Shown in pieces: positions 55,653 to 62,930 of a stretch of 64,000 nt of DNA. This stretch comes from Saprospiraceae bacterium. Its GTDB lineage: Bacteria; Bacteroidota; Bacteroidia; Chitinophagales; Saprospiraceae. The stretch spans positions 46,817 to 110,816 of the forward strand of contig JADKFC010000015.1 in NCBI GenBank assembly GCA_016717655.1, in the 5' to 3' direction. Under the pieces are notes generated by a model. The model worked only from the letters and a program-made list of their open reading frames with translations. It was not told the DNA's origin and ran no database searches. Position numbers and translations under genes: made by a program. The number at the start of each line of letters is the position of its first letter. Within the stretch, counting starts at the first letter, position 1.

Positions 55653-56043
55653 TCCGGGAACCGCTGTCCGGGAACCGCTGTCCGCTGTCCGCTGTCCGCT
55701 GTCCGCTGTCCGCTGTCCGCTGTCCGGCCCCTACACCGCTAGTGCGGTATAGGGACAAGCCTGTCTAACTAATTTTAGCCAGGTAGATAAGCGGTAAGCC
55801 GTAAGCCGCCTGTCTAACTGGCGTTAGCCAGGTAGATGAGCGGTAAGCGGTAAGCAGTGAGCGGTGAGCGGTGAGCGGCCTGTCTAACTGGCGTTAGCCA
55901 GGTAGATGAGCGGTGAGCCATGAGCCGTAAGCGGTGAGCGGTAAGCGGTAAGCGGTAAGCGGCCTGTCTAACTGGCGTTAGCCAGGTAGATGAGCGGTGA
56001 GCGGCCTGTCTAACTGGCGTTAGCCAGGTAGATGTGCGGTAAA
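55653..56043. repeat. intergenic repeat island B, sharing units with island A
   Basis: It opens with nine-base GCTGTCCGC words, then a CCCTACACCGC-tagt-GCGGTATAGGG palindrome at 55728-55755. After that come five copies of the TCTA-CTGGC-GTTA-GCCAG-TAGA hairpin (one variant CTAATTTTAG at 55766) alternating with GTAAGCGGTGAGC words. The order and words are those of 18.99-19.29 kb. Open frames through it, such as HRSSTWLTPVRQAA on the minus strand, are by-products. No gene was seen. Confidence 0.88.
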
Positions 56044-56153
56044 CAGTACCCATCGCATAACAAATTCCACACATTTGACTAACTTGCAGCATATTTCATT
56101 CGGCGCAGGTATTGGCTTGGACAGTCTGGGATAAACCAAACCAAGCTACAACC

Positions 56154-57707
56154 ATGAATCCTACCTATTATCCTGTCGAAGCCATGACCCCGTTTGCGGA
56201 GAGTCTTTTGTGGCAAATTAATCGCGAATATTATCAACACGTAGGCATAGAGGCCTGGACCAGCGGACTGGTGCCGCACCACCTTACCAGCAATGCCATG
56301 GTGGGAAAGACCTATGCTTCACTCATCCTGGGCTTGCTCACCGATTTGGGCTTGCAGGGTAAAAACAAAGAGAAGGTGTACATCATTGAGTTGGGGGCCG
56401 GCCATGGCAGATTGGGGTTTTACATCTTGCAGGAATTAGAAATCATGGCAGAGCAGAGTGCCATTGAGTTGCCTCCTTACTGTTATGTGTTGAGTGACAT
56501 TGTCCAGAAAAACCTCGATTTTTTTGATGACCATGAAAACTTCCAGGGCTATATTCAAAAGGGACAGCTGGATCTGGCCTATCTGGATGCCATGGTAGAT
56601 GAAGATATTGTGCTGGTAAAATCGGGAGTTGTGTTCAGTAAGGGAATGTTGCACCAGCCGGTGGTAGTGATAGCCAATTATTTTTTTGATTCCATACCCC
56701 AGCATTTGTTTTACCTGCGGCAGGGCACGGTTGCCTCTTGCCAGGTAGCACTAGAAGCTGATGTACCTGTTGAAGAAGTGGAAGCGGGCACCCTCCTGCC
56801 CCACCTGAGACTCAGGTACGACACCCGACCCTCGGCTCTGCCCTATTTTAATGATGACATTCCGGATCAGGTATTGGCAAGCTATGCACAAGCCATGGAG
56901 GAAACATGTTTACTACTGCCCCTGGCCGGCATGCACTGCCTCACCCGGATGCGACAGCTCTCTACGGCCGGAGCCATGGTGCTCACCATGGATAAAGGCA
57001 ATCACCTGGCTGCCCTGCTAGATCACCGACCCATGCCCGATTATGTGACCCACGGCAGTTTTTCATTAAATGTCAACTACCATGCCCTGGCCCAGTATAC
57101 CGAGCTGACTGGTGGCACCGCCTTGTTTCCCGAAGCCTCCAATTTTAACTTAGAGCTGGGCTGCCTACTGTGGCTGGGAGATAGCAATGGCTGGAAGTCG
57201 ACCTTAGCCGCCTACACCCGTTTTGTTGATGACTATGGTCCCGACGATTTTTTCAGCCTCACACGCATGGTGTATCCCCTGGCCGATAAACTTACCCTCA
57301 GAGATACCATAGCCCTGCTCCGATTGAGTGGCTATGATTCCGTATTTTTTATCAATCTTTTACCCTGGTTCAAACAACAGGTCAAGCAGGTCACCTACCC
57401 CGAAAGGAGTCGCATCTCAGAGACCCTGCACAAGATATGGAAGCGCTACTTCCACCTCAACGACACCCTCGACCTCGCCTTTGAAATGGCAGGCATCTTT
57501 TACGACCTGGGCTATTTCGATCATGCCCTCCTCTTTTTTGGTCACAGTGAAAAAAGATTTGGCGCCAGTGAAGACAGTCGTTACAATACTGCCCTGTGCC
57601 TCTACCAACTCAAGCGCGATGAAGAACTCATTCGTATAATCGATACCACCCTAATCGAATATCCCCACTTTCAGCGAATGGAAGAGCTGAAGAAGTTGGA
57701 GTTGTGA
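56154..57707 (+). CDS. SAM-dependent methyltransferase with helical repeat C-terminus
   Basis: 517 aa from ATG 56154. Residues about 60-230 form a Rossmann methyltransferase with motif I VYIIELGAGHGRLGFYILQE and a post-motif VVVIANYFFDSIPQHLFYL, resembling MidA/DUF185-type SAM enzymes that act on protein Arg. Residues about 420-515 look like TPR helices (LDLAFEMAGIFYDLGYFDHA, YNTALCLYQLKRDEEL), which may hold the substrate. There is no signal peptide. It is a single gene with the repeat island upstream and the accessory region downstream. The substrate is unknown. Confidence 0.75.
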   Translation: MNPTYYPVEAMTPFAESLLWQINREYYQHVGIEAWTSGLVPHHLTSNAMVGKTYASLILGLLTDLGLQGKNKEKVYIIELGAGHGRLGFYILQELEIMAEQSAIELPPYCYVLSDIVQKNLDFFDDHENFQGYIQKGQLDLAYLDAMVDEDIVLVKSGVVFSKGMLHQPVVVIANYFFDSIPQHLFYLRQGTVASCQVALEADVPVEEVEAGTLLPHLRLRYDTRPSALPYFNDDIPDQVLASYAQAMEETCLLLPLAGMHCLTRMRQLSTAGAMVLTMDKGNHLAALLDHRPMPDYVTHGSFSLNVNYHALAQYTELTGGTALFPEASNFNLELGCLLWLGDSNGWKSTLAAYTRFVDDYGPDDFFSLTRMVYPLADKLTLRDTIALLRLSGYDSVFFINLLPWFKQQVKQVTYPERSRISETLHKIWKRYFHLNDTLDLAFEMAGIFYDLGYFDHALLFFGHSEKRFGASEDSRYNTALCLYQLKRDEELIRIIDTTLIEYPHFQRMEELKKLEL

Positions 57708-57779
57708 TGATGCCAGCAACCTTGGTAGGAAAAGGAGCATTTGAAGATGTATCGTTGGAAAAAACAAAATGCATCGATT

Positions 57780-58180
57780 GTCCCTATGCGACGCCAAATT
57801 TTGCGTCGGAACCTTGTCCCTATGCCGGCAAAGCCGGTGTAGGGAACGGAGCATCCGTAGATTTTTCGTCGGAATAGGATTGTACCTGGATTTACCGATT
57901 TACCAATATACCAGATTACCAATAGTTGGATTTGTCGTTAGGATGGGATGTCACTTTTTTTGATTTTGGGATTACAAATGGGTAGTTAGAACAAGGGATA
58001 CCTCATTTTGAAATACCCGCAGCGACGCAATATTTTGCGTCGTGACCTTGGTTGTCCAAATGCAAATATAGACGGTGTTGGGAACCGGGTATCGGGTAGC
58101 CGGGCATCCGTATATTTGTCGTTGGAACAAGATGGTACCTGGATTTACCAATATACCAGATTACCAATAGTTGGATTTAC
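57780..58180. repeat. two-copy direct repeat with internal palindromes
   Basis: Copy 1 (57780-57935) and copy 2 (58018-58180) share in the same order GCGACGC...TTTTGCGTCG, a GCATCCGTA-A/T-ATTT block, and TACCTGGATTTACC with TACCAGATTACCAATAGTTG. Copy 1 also contains a GTCCCTATGCCGGC-aaa-GCCGGtGTAGGGA palindrome (57816-57846), a member of the family in island A. No coding potential was found in 57708-58196. Confidence 0.75.
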
Positions 58181-58196
58181 CCTTGGAACGAGGTGA

Positions 58197-58242
58197 GCAG
58201 TCATGCCAATATTGATTCCAAGTTGCAAACTTGCAATAGCGG
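58197..58242. repeat. cassette-boundary repeat, copy 0
   Basis: Left part GCAGTCATGCCAATATTGAT and right part AAACTTGCAATAGCGGG match copies at 58409 and 61563. The middle is the small palindrome AAGTT-GC-AAACTT. It precedes about 170 bp of unassigned sequence. Confidence 0.65.
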
Positions 58243-58307
58243 GCGCACACATTTATTTGGTTGGTGCCATCTGTCAGATCATAGTGGACTTACCTTATTC
58301 CAGCGAG

Positions 58308-58334
58308 CTGTTTTAAGTTTGCAACTTAAAACAG
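58308..58334. repeat. perfect 12-bp palindrome, partial boundary element
   Basis: CTGTTTTAAGTT-tgc-AACTTAAAACAG. The preceding CCAGCGAGCTGTTTTAAGTT matches the left part of the repeat at 60178 (CCATCGAGCTGTTTTAAGTT), so this looks like a half or rearranged copy. Confidence 0.6.
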
Positions 58335-58408
58335 ATATTGGTATATCTGCAAGTCTTATCTTTACAACAAATTAATCAGCATGGGAGATTTGTCATTAAA
58401 CGGCTTTT

Positions 58409-58462
58409 GCAGTAATGCCAATATGAATTCCCTTTATACTTAAGGGAAACTTGCAATAGCGG
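58409..58462. repeat. cassette-boundary repeat, copy 1
   Basis: Aligned over about 54 bp with copy 3 (61563-61616): GCAGTAATGCCAATATGAAT on the left, TACTTAAGGGAAACTTGCAA then TAGCGG on the right. The first toxin remnant starts immediately after it. Confidence 0.7.
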
Positions 58463-58720
58463 TGGGCAAAAGTTATAGGTGGTCGAAAACTAGAAAGTTT
58501 AGGCATCGACATTAACGAAAGCTCAAATGGTGTATTTTTGTCAAAAGATATTGCCTCTAAATTGGATGAAGATGATATTGCGGATTCTACGTTACATACT
58601 GATAAATATTATTTAGCTGTATGGAATCGAGTTGAAAAAATTAATGATCCTATCGAGTTTAGAAAAGCTCTTGAACAAATTGCCAAAGAATTAAACGAAG
58701 GCACCTTCCCCTACAAGTAA
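58460..58720 (+). pseudogene. orphan C-terminal fragment of AHH-type nuclease toxin, copy 1
   Basis: Open from just after a stop at 58457-58459 to TAA at 58718-58720, 86 codons, with no good ATG. The sequence LESLGIDINESSNGVFLSKD, then STLHTDKYYLAVWNRVE and KALEQIAKELNEGTFPYK matches the C-terminal half of the AHH domain (HNH/Endo VII superfamily): G-I-D-I-N..NGVFL, H-x-x-x-Y and L..I..EL..G.FP. The AHH motif itself, upstream in intact toxins, is missing, cut off at the boundary repeat. It is therefore a toxin remnant or recombination donor rather than an active nuclease. An immunity-like gene begins 7 bp later. Confidence 0.7.
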
Positions 58721-58727
58721 TATAAAT

Positions 58728-59308
58728 ATGAAGGTTTACGAAATAGATATTGACATCAATCACATGAGAAGTTTGGATACGAAAACTTATGATTATGAGA
58801 AAGAAATCCAATGGTTCCAGGGGAAAAGTATGAAGGATATCTTTTTTGAGGATAAAGAGAAATTCGTGGTTGATAAAATCAAGGCAAAGTATATGGATTT
58901 TTATGGAGGGACTTCACAACTAATCCTAACACCTTACTCATACGAAATTTTAGGGCAAAATCTAAAAAAATATGGCGAGTTTTTTAAGTGTGAAATTGTA
59001 AATGCACCAATACCTAATAATTTTGCATACTTTTTCAACATGCTGACCATATTAGATCCCTATGATAAAAATCAATCAGAATGGCATATAAATTACAAAG
59101 GCAAAAAAACCAGACCAACTAAAATTGTGTTTAAGAAAAAAAAGATTACAAAAGCCCTTTTTATAATTCCAAATGGGCATAGAGACTATGCATATAAATG
59201 GGACTATTTCTGCACCGACGGCCTCCTCCCCCCGAAGAGGAGTTTTATCACATCTACCAAAATTCCGGGCTCAAAGGTTTGCGGTTTAAGGAGATTGAGT
59301 TAACTTAG
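58728..59308 (+). CDS. Imm11/DUF1629-like immunity protein, copy A (3' frameshift in poly-C)
   Basis: About 193 aa when repaired; as sequenced, the frame shifts at a C6 run (59228-59233) and ends at 59303 with a nonsense tail (PPKRSFITSTK). With seven C residues, as in copy C, it continues PPEEEFYHIYQNSGLKGLRF to TAG at 59306-59308. The start MKVYEIDIDINHMRSLD, the centre EILGQNLKKYGEFFKCEI and the ending GLKGLRFKEIELT fit the Imm11-type layout. Small cytosolic proteins of this type neutralise a cognate toxin. It lies 7 bp after the AHH fragment, the classic toxin-immunity order. The AT content is clearly higher than in the housekeeping genes. Confidence 0.6.
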
Positions 59309-59329
59309 GGGACAAATAAATAAAATGCC

Positions 59330-59392
59330 ATGGAACTTGAATTTGTCTATGTGGTGCATGCTGTTAATTCGGTAGTGGGTATTTTTGCCTAA
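59330..59392 (+). pseudogene. 20-codon stub of the second immunity-like gene
   Basis: ATG 59330 to TAA 59392 encodes MELEFVYVVHAVNSVVGIFA. The first seven residues and the upstream 30 bp match the start of the gene at 60932 (MELEFVYEVH). Near TCGGTAGTGGG the similarity stops and AHH-fragment sequence begins, in another frame. This is a visible recombination or deletion joint. Confidence 0.7.
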
Positions 59393-59564
59393 GAGCATTG
59401 CTGCTAAACTTAATCCGGATGACATTGCTCATCCAACAGTTCACACCGATATCTATTATGCAAATTTATGGAAAAGGTTGAAAATTACTAAAGATCCAAT
59501 ATCTTGCAGAGAAGCATTAATAAATATTGGCCAGGAATTAAGCTTGGGAAAATTTCCATATTAA
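59379..59564 (+). pseudogene. orphan C-terminal AHH nuclease fragment, copy 2
   Basis: Sixty-one codons open from VFLPKSIAAKLNPDDIAH through VHTDIYYANLWKRLK to LINIGQELSLGKFPY and TAA. It aligns with copy 1 from its NGVFL motif onward, with VFLP here the more canonical form. The part upstream is replaced by the stub of the MELEF gene. There is no start codon. The next immunity-like gene starts 19 bp later. Confidence 0.7.
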
Positions 59565-59583
59565 TAACAATTGTATTACGCAG

Positions 59584-60165
59584 ATGATGGTATATAAAAT
59601 AGAATGTGAATTAAATGGAATGCGCGAGCTCAGGCCTATTAAATTTGACTTTGAAAAGCAGAAGAACTGGTTTGAAGGAAATCCTATGAGCGGTATCTTT
59701 AATGAGAAAGAAGAAAAATTCATTGCAGCTCAATTGAAACGCAAATATATGGATTTCTTTAATGGACCTTCAACATTATGCTTAGGAACTAGAGCGTTCG
59801 AGATAATTGGCCAAAGCATGTCCAAATATGGTGAATTTTTTAAAGTAGAAATAATGAACTTACGTGAACCAGATAAGTATGCCTTTTTATACAATTTGAC
59901 CACGATTTTAAACCCATTTCATCCTAGTAAATCTCTATGGAGCTTTGATTATAAAGGAAATAAAGATCGTCCAATTCACTTCGTTTTTAAAAAAAATAAA
60001 ATCACGACACCTTTATTTTCTGTCCCCAACGGACATATTGAATATGGGATATATTGGGAACCTTTCTGCACCGACGGCCTCCTTCCCCCCGAAGAGGAGT
60101 TTTATCACATCTACCAAAATTCCGGGCTTAAAGGTTTGCGGTTTAAGGAGATTGAGTTAACTTAG
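59584..60165 (+). CDS. Imm11/DUF1629-like immunity protein, copy B
   Basis: 193 aa, intact. It is a paralog of the genes at 58728 and 60329, but clearly more diverged over the first 160 residues (MMVYKIECELNGMRELRPIK, FEIIGQSMSKYGEFFKVEIM, LYNLTTILNPF). From FCTDGLLPPEEEFYHIYQNS to the stop it is nearly identical to them at the base level. The pairing with a diverged AHH fragment (copy 2) is consistent with a distinct toxin specificity. Cytosolic; no signal peptide. Confidence 0.6.
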   Translation: MMVYKIECELNGMRELRPIKFDFEKQKNWFEGNPMSGIFNEKEEKFIAAQLKRKYMDFFNGPSTLCLGTRAFEIIGQSMSKYGEFFKVEIMNLREPDKYAFLYNLTTILNPFHPSKSLWSFDYKGNKDRPIHFVFKKNKITTPLFSVPNGHIEYGIYWEPFCTDGLLPPEEEFYHIYQNSGLKGLRFKEIELT

Positions 60166-60177
60166 GCTTACAAAACT

Positions 60178-60231
60178 CCATCGAGCTGTTTTAAGTTTCC
60201 CTTAAGCATAAGGGAAACTTGCAATAGCGGG
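60178..60231. repeat. cassette-boundary repeat, copy 2, with 12-bp palindrome
   Basis: AAGTTTCCCTTA (60193-60204)-agca-TAAGGGAAACTT (60209-60220) is a perfect inverted repeat followed by GCAATAGCGG. The right half matches copies 1 and 3; the left half matches 58301-58320. Confidence 0.75.
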
Positions 60232-60320
60232 GATGAAAATATCAATGATCCAATTGAATTTAGAAAAGAACTTGAAAAATTGGAGATGAATTAAGCAAAG
60301 GTACTTTTCCTTATAAATAA
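60230..60320 (+). pseudogene. orphan C-terminal AHH nuclease fragment, copy 3 (shortest)
   Basis: About 30 codons: NINDPIEFRKELEK, then after one missing base GDELSKGTFPYK and TAA at 60318-60320. It corresponds to the last third of copy 1 (KINDPIEFRKALEQ..NEGTFPYK). It starts at the boundary repeat, like copy 1. The immunity-like gene follows 8 bp later. Confidence 0.65.
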
Positions 60321-60328
60321 TAAATGCA

Positions 60329-60910
60329 ATGAAAGTATACGAAATTGATGTTGACATCAATCATATGAGAGGGCTCAGCTCTAAAGTATTCAATTATGAG
60401 CAACAAATCCAATGGTTCGAAGGTAAAAGTATGAAGGATATCTTTTTTGAAGATAAAGAGAAATTTGTGGTCGATAAAATCAAGGCAAAATATATGGATT
60501 TTTATGCCGGAGCTTCACAATTTGTATTAACTCCTAATGCTTATGAAATTTTAGGACCCTGTCTAAGCAAACATGGTGAATTCTTTAAGTGCGAAATTTT
60601 AAATGCACCAAAACCCAATAATTTAGCCTACTTTTTCAATATCCTTACAATTTTGGATCCTTATGACATAAAACGAACTGAATGGAGTTTTGATTACAAA
60701 GGAAAAAAGGACAGACCCATTACCCCTGTATTCAAAAAGAAAAAAGTGACTGAAGCTCTTTTTATAATTCCAAAGGGCCACAAAGATTATAGGTATTATT
60801 GGAACTACTTTTGCACCGACGGCCTCCTCCCCCCCGAAGAGGAATTTTACCATATTTACCAAAATTCCGGGATCAAGGGTCTGCGGTTTAAGGAGATTGA
60901 GTTAACTTAG
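60329..60910 (+). CDS. Imm11/DUF1629-like immunity protein, copy C
   Basis: 193 aa, intact, with seven C residues in the poly-C run. It is the closest relative of copy A (MKVYEIDVDINHMRGLS; SMKDIFFEDKEKFVVDKIKA shared exactly), with differences in the middle (YAGASQFVLTPNAYEILGPC). The C-terminal FCTDGLLPPEEEFYHIYQNS and GIKGLRFKEIELT are as in copy B. It lies directly after the AHH fragment copy 3 and before the diverged MELEF gene with 21 bp between. Confidence 0.62.
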   Translation: MKVYEIDVDINHMRGLSSKVFNYEQQIQWFEGKSMKDIFFEDKEKFVVDKIKAKYMDFYAGASQFVLTPNAYEILGPCLSKHGEFFKCEILNAPKPNNLAYFFNILTILDPYDIKRTEWSFDYKGKKDRPITPVFKKKKVTEALFIIPKGHKDYRYYWNYFCTDGLLPPEEEFYHIYQNSGIKGLRFKEIELT

Positions 60911-60931
60911 GGAATAAATAAAATAAAAAGC

Positions 60932-61532
60932 ATGGAACTTGAATTTGTCTATGAGGTGCATACTGATACTTCGGTAGCGGCTACTGTCAGGCCGGTGAAT
61001 CCCATACCGGAATCGGTCAACTTTGATACTTTGGAGACAGAAGGGGCGTTGGATGATGTGGTCTTTGAGGTGGTAGATAGGGAAAAAGGGGCTGATTTTT
61101 ATTTTTTGCATCCTGCTGTTCTGGTATTCAGTGAGCGTGTTTATCGATCAGACCTGGCAACCTCATTTGAATTTGCGGGTGAGATTGTGCCATTAAAGAT
61201 GAAGGGCGGAGAAAAACTGTACCTGATCAACATTGTCTATACCCTGACTTTACTCGATTATGAAAAATCCAAGTACGGAGAATACGATGAACTGGGAGAA
61301 CCCGAAATTCTGAAGGCGGTCTACGATATAAGTCAATTAGAATGTGTTTCCTCATTGTTCAAAATTCCGGAAAATGCGAGCAAAGGCCATCTATTGTACC
61401 ACCTACGCAGATGAACATGATTTTTACCGCGACTACCATGCTGCAGGATTTACCGGTTTAAAATTCACACAACTCCTCAAAATGAAAATGACTTCTACCA
61501 GCAATGGATGGGAGCTGAAGGAAGTGAAGTAA
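60932..61532 (+). pseudogene. second Imm11-like gene (MELEF type), frameshifted
   Basis: About 200 codons. The first frame (60932-61414: MELEFVYEVHTDTSVAATVR, YLINIVYTLTLLDYEKSKYG) shifts at 61382-61385, where one extra A separates it from AIYCTTYADEHDFYRDYHAA and GFTGLKFTQ. The ending (EFY..Y...GF-x-GLKF) is of the Imm11 type, so it is probably a distant relative of the copies before it. A further shift near 61470 is possible, since another frame reads NENDFYQQWMGAEG. A 20-codon stub of a close paralog is at 59330. Whether it is functional depends on the reads. Confidence 0.55.
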
Positions 61533-61562
61533 AGTGGGTGATTGGCCTATTATCAGGGTTTG

Positions 61563-61616
61563 GCAGTTACGCAAATATGAATTCCATTATACTTAAGGGA
61601 AACTTGCAATAGCGGG
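61563..61616. repeat. cassette-boundary repeat, copy 3
   Basis: GCAGTTACGCAAATATGAAT, then TACTTAAGGGAAACTTGCAA and TAGCGGGG. It marks the right end of the immunity array. The gap 61617-61796 shows nothing else I can assign. Confidence 0.7.
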
Positions 61617-61796
61617 GACGGTTTATATTAAATTTTAAGTTGTATTTTTGGGAGACAAGCGAGATATTGATTTGATTAAGTTTTAGCCACCAAGATGGGA
61701 GTCATACGAGAAATTGTTTACAAGTTACTTTCATAAAAAACGACGCTTAGTGGGGTGAGTGAATCTCGATTTTTGTTATAAAATAAGAGCATACCA

Positions 61797-62789
61797 ATGG
61801 TAAAACAATTTTTAATAACAACTTTATTGGCCTTCAATGCAATTATAGTATTTCCAACTATGGGGCAAAGTTTGACAGATCGTGAAGCTATTATCCAAAT
61901 TCTCGCCGATAAAAATATTGATGGCAAATTTATTTGGCGGCCAAGTGATTCTCAACTCAAAAAGTTGGCGATAGAAATAATCACAAAACAAGATACAGAA
62001 ATTTCAGTTAAGGGTTTATGCAGAATAATTACTGTATTAACGAAAGAAGAGTATGATGATAATAATGATTCCATTTTTCTAAACACTTTAATATCTAAAA
62101 TTGATCCAAATCAATTCATAAATACATGTGGAATGATTGGTAACCATTTTAATCTAAGATTATACAATACATCTTCTATAAAAAAGTTAAAAACTTTAAC
62201 GCAAGCCGAGGAAGTTCTCAAGTGGCAGAGCTGGACTCCTTATTATTTAAGCTATTTAGGTTTTACAGAAGTTGAAGCCTCAATAATTTTTTTAAAGAAA
62301 AATATAACAGCGGTAAATCAGCTTCATTACTCTTTAAATAAGGAATACCACCGTTTCGATACCCTGGATTTGAATATATGTCTATCTCGTTTGGGAAAAT
62401 ATAGTGATTCATTGGTAATTCAGCAAATAGACCAACGATCGCGTGCAGGCTATAGCAGAGATTACATAGGTTTTATAAAATCAATGGCAAAAGTGAGAAC
62501 CATGCAGTCTTTTCAGAAAATAGGTGAGCTGTTGATATCAGATCTATATGAAATTCATTTCGAAGAGAGAAAATTCATTAAGCAGACAGCGCTGGCAGCA
62601 TTTTTAGTTTATGTTAAAAATTTCCCTGACCGGTCATTAAAAATTCAAGAAACCATAAATCAATGGACTTTTGTCCAGTTTTCCAAAGCGGAAGGCAAGG
62701 ATTACGATACTGATGAATACATGGAGAATGCCAAAAAATGGTACATAGAGAACAAAGAAAATTTGCTCCTGGATATGGATAAGTATTGA
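61797..62789 (+). CDS. exported protein of unknown function, tandem paralog 1
   Basis: 330 aa. A probable signal peptide (MVKQFLITTLLAFNAIIVFP, cut near MGQS) is followed by a helical protein. Segments LTQAEEVLKWQSWTPYYLSY, LGFTEVEASIIFLKKNITAV, and FQKIGELLISDLYEIHFEER suggest HEAT-like helical pairs, but I recognise no family. The last 24 codons (YMENAKKWYIENKENLLLDM) are almost identical at the base level to paralog 2. Context next to immunity genes suggests an accessory or self-protection role, which is inference. AT-rich. Confidence 0.7.
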   Translation: MVKQFLITTLLAFNAIIVFPTMGQSLTDREAIIQILADKNIDGKFIWRPSDSQLKKLAIEIITKQDTEISVKGLCRIITVLTKEEYDDNNDSIFLNTLISKIDPNQFINTCGMIGNHFNLRLYNTSSIKKLKTLTQAEEVLKWQSWTPYYLSYLGFTEVEASIIFLKKNITAVNQLHYSLNKEYHRFDTLDLNICLSRLGKYSDSLVIQQIDQRSRAGYSRDYIGFIKSMAKVRTMQSFQKIGELLISDLYEIHFEERKFIKQTALAAFLVYVKNFPDRSLKIQETINQWTFVQFSKAEGKDYDTDEYMENAKKWYIENKENLLLDMDKY

Positions 62790-62930
62790 AATAAATGGAT
62801 TGAGTAAAACACTGTGAGGCCATATAAAATTTTATGGGATGCATCTATTAACATAGATATTACTGTAATTCTTATCTTTACTAATAATTGAAGGAAATGA
62901 AATTTTGGGATCGATTTTAAAAGCATACCA

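Noticed and set aside
55814..56092. Minus-strand frame with SSTWLTPVRQAAH repeats
   Set aside because: Produced by the hairpin repeats of island B; not a gene.
57769..58375. Small plus-strand open frames in the repeat region
   Set aside because: They repeat the same translated words from duplicated intergenic sequence and lack start signals.
58197..61616. A classical integron with attC sites
   Set aside because: The repeats are palindromic and lie at module borders, but no attC core sequences or integrase gene were recognised; kept only as a hypothesis for a cassette-like system.
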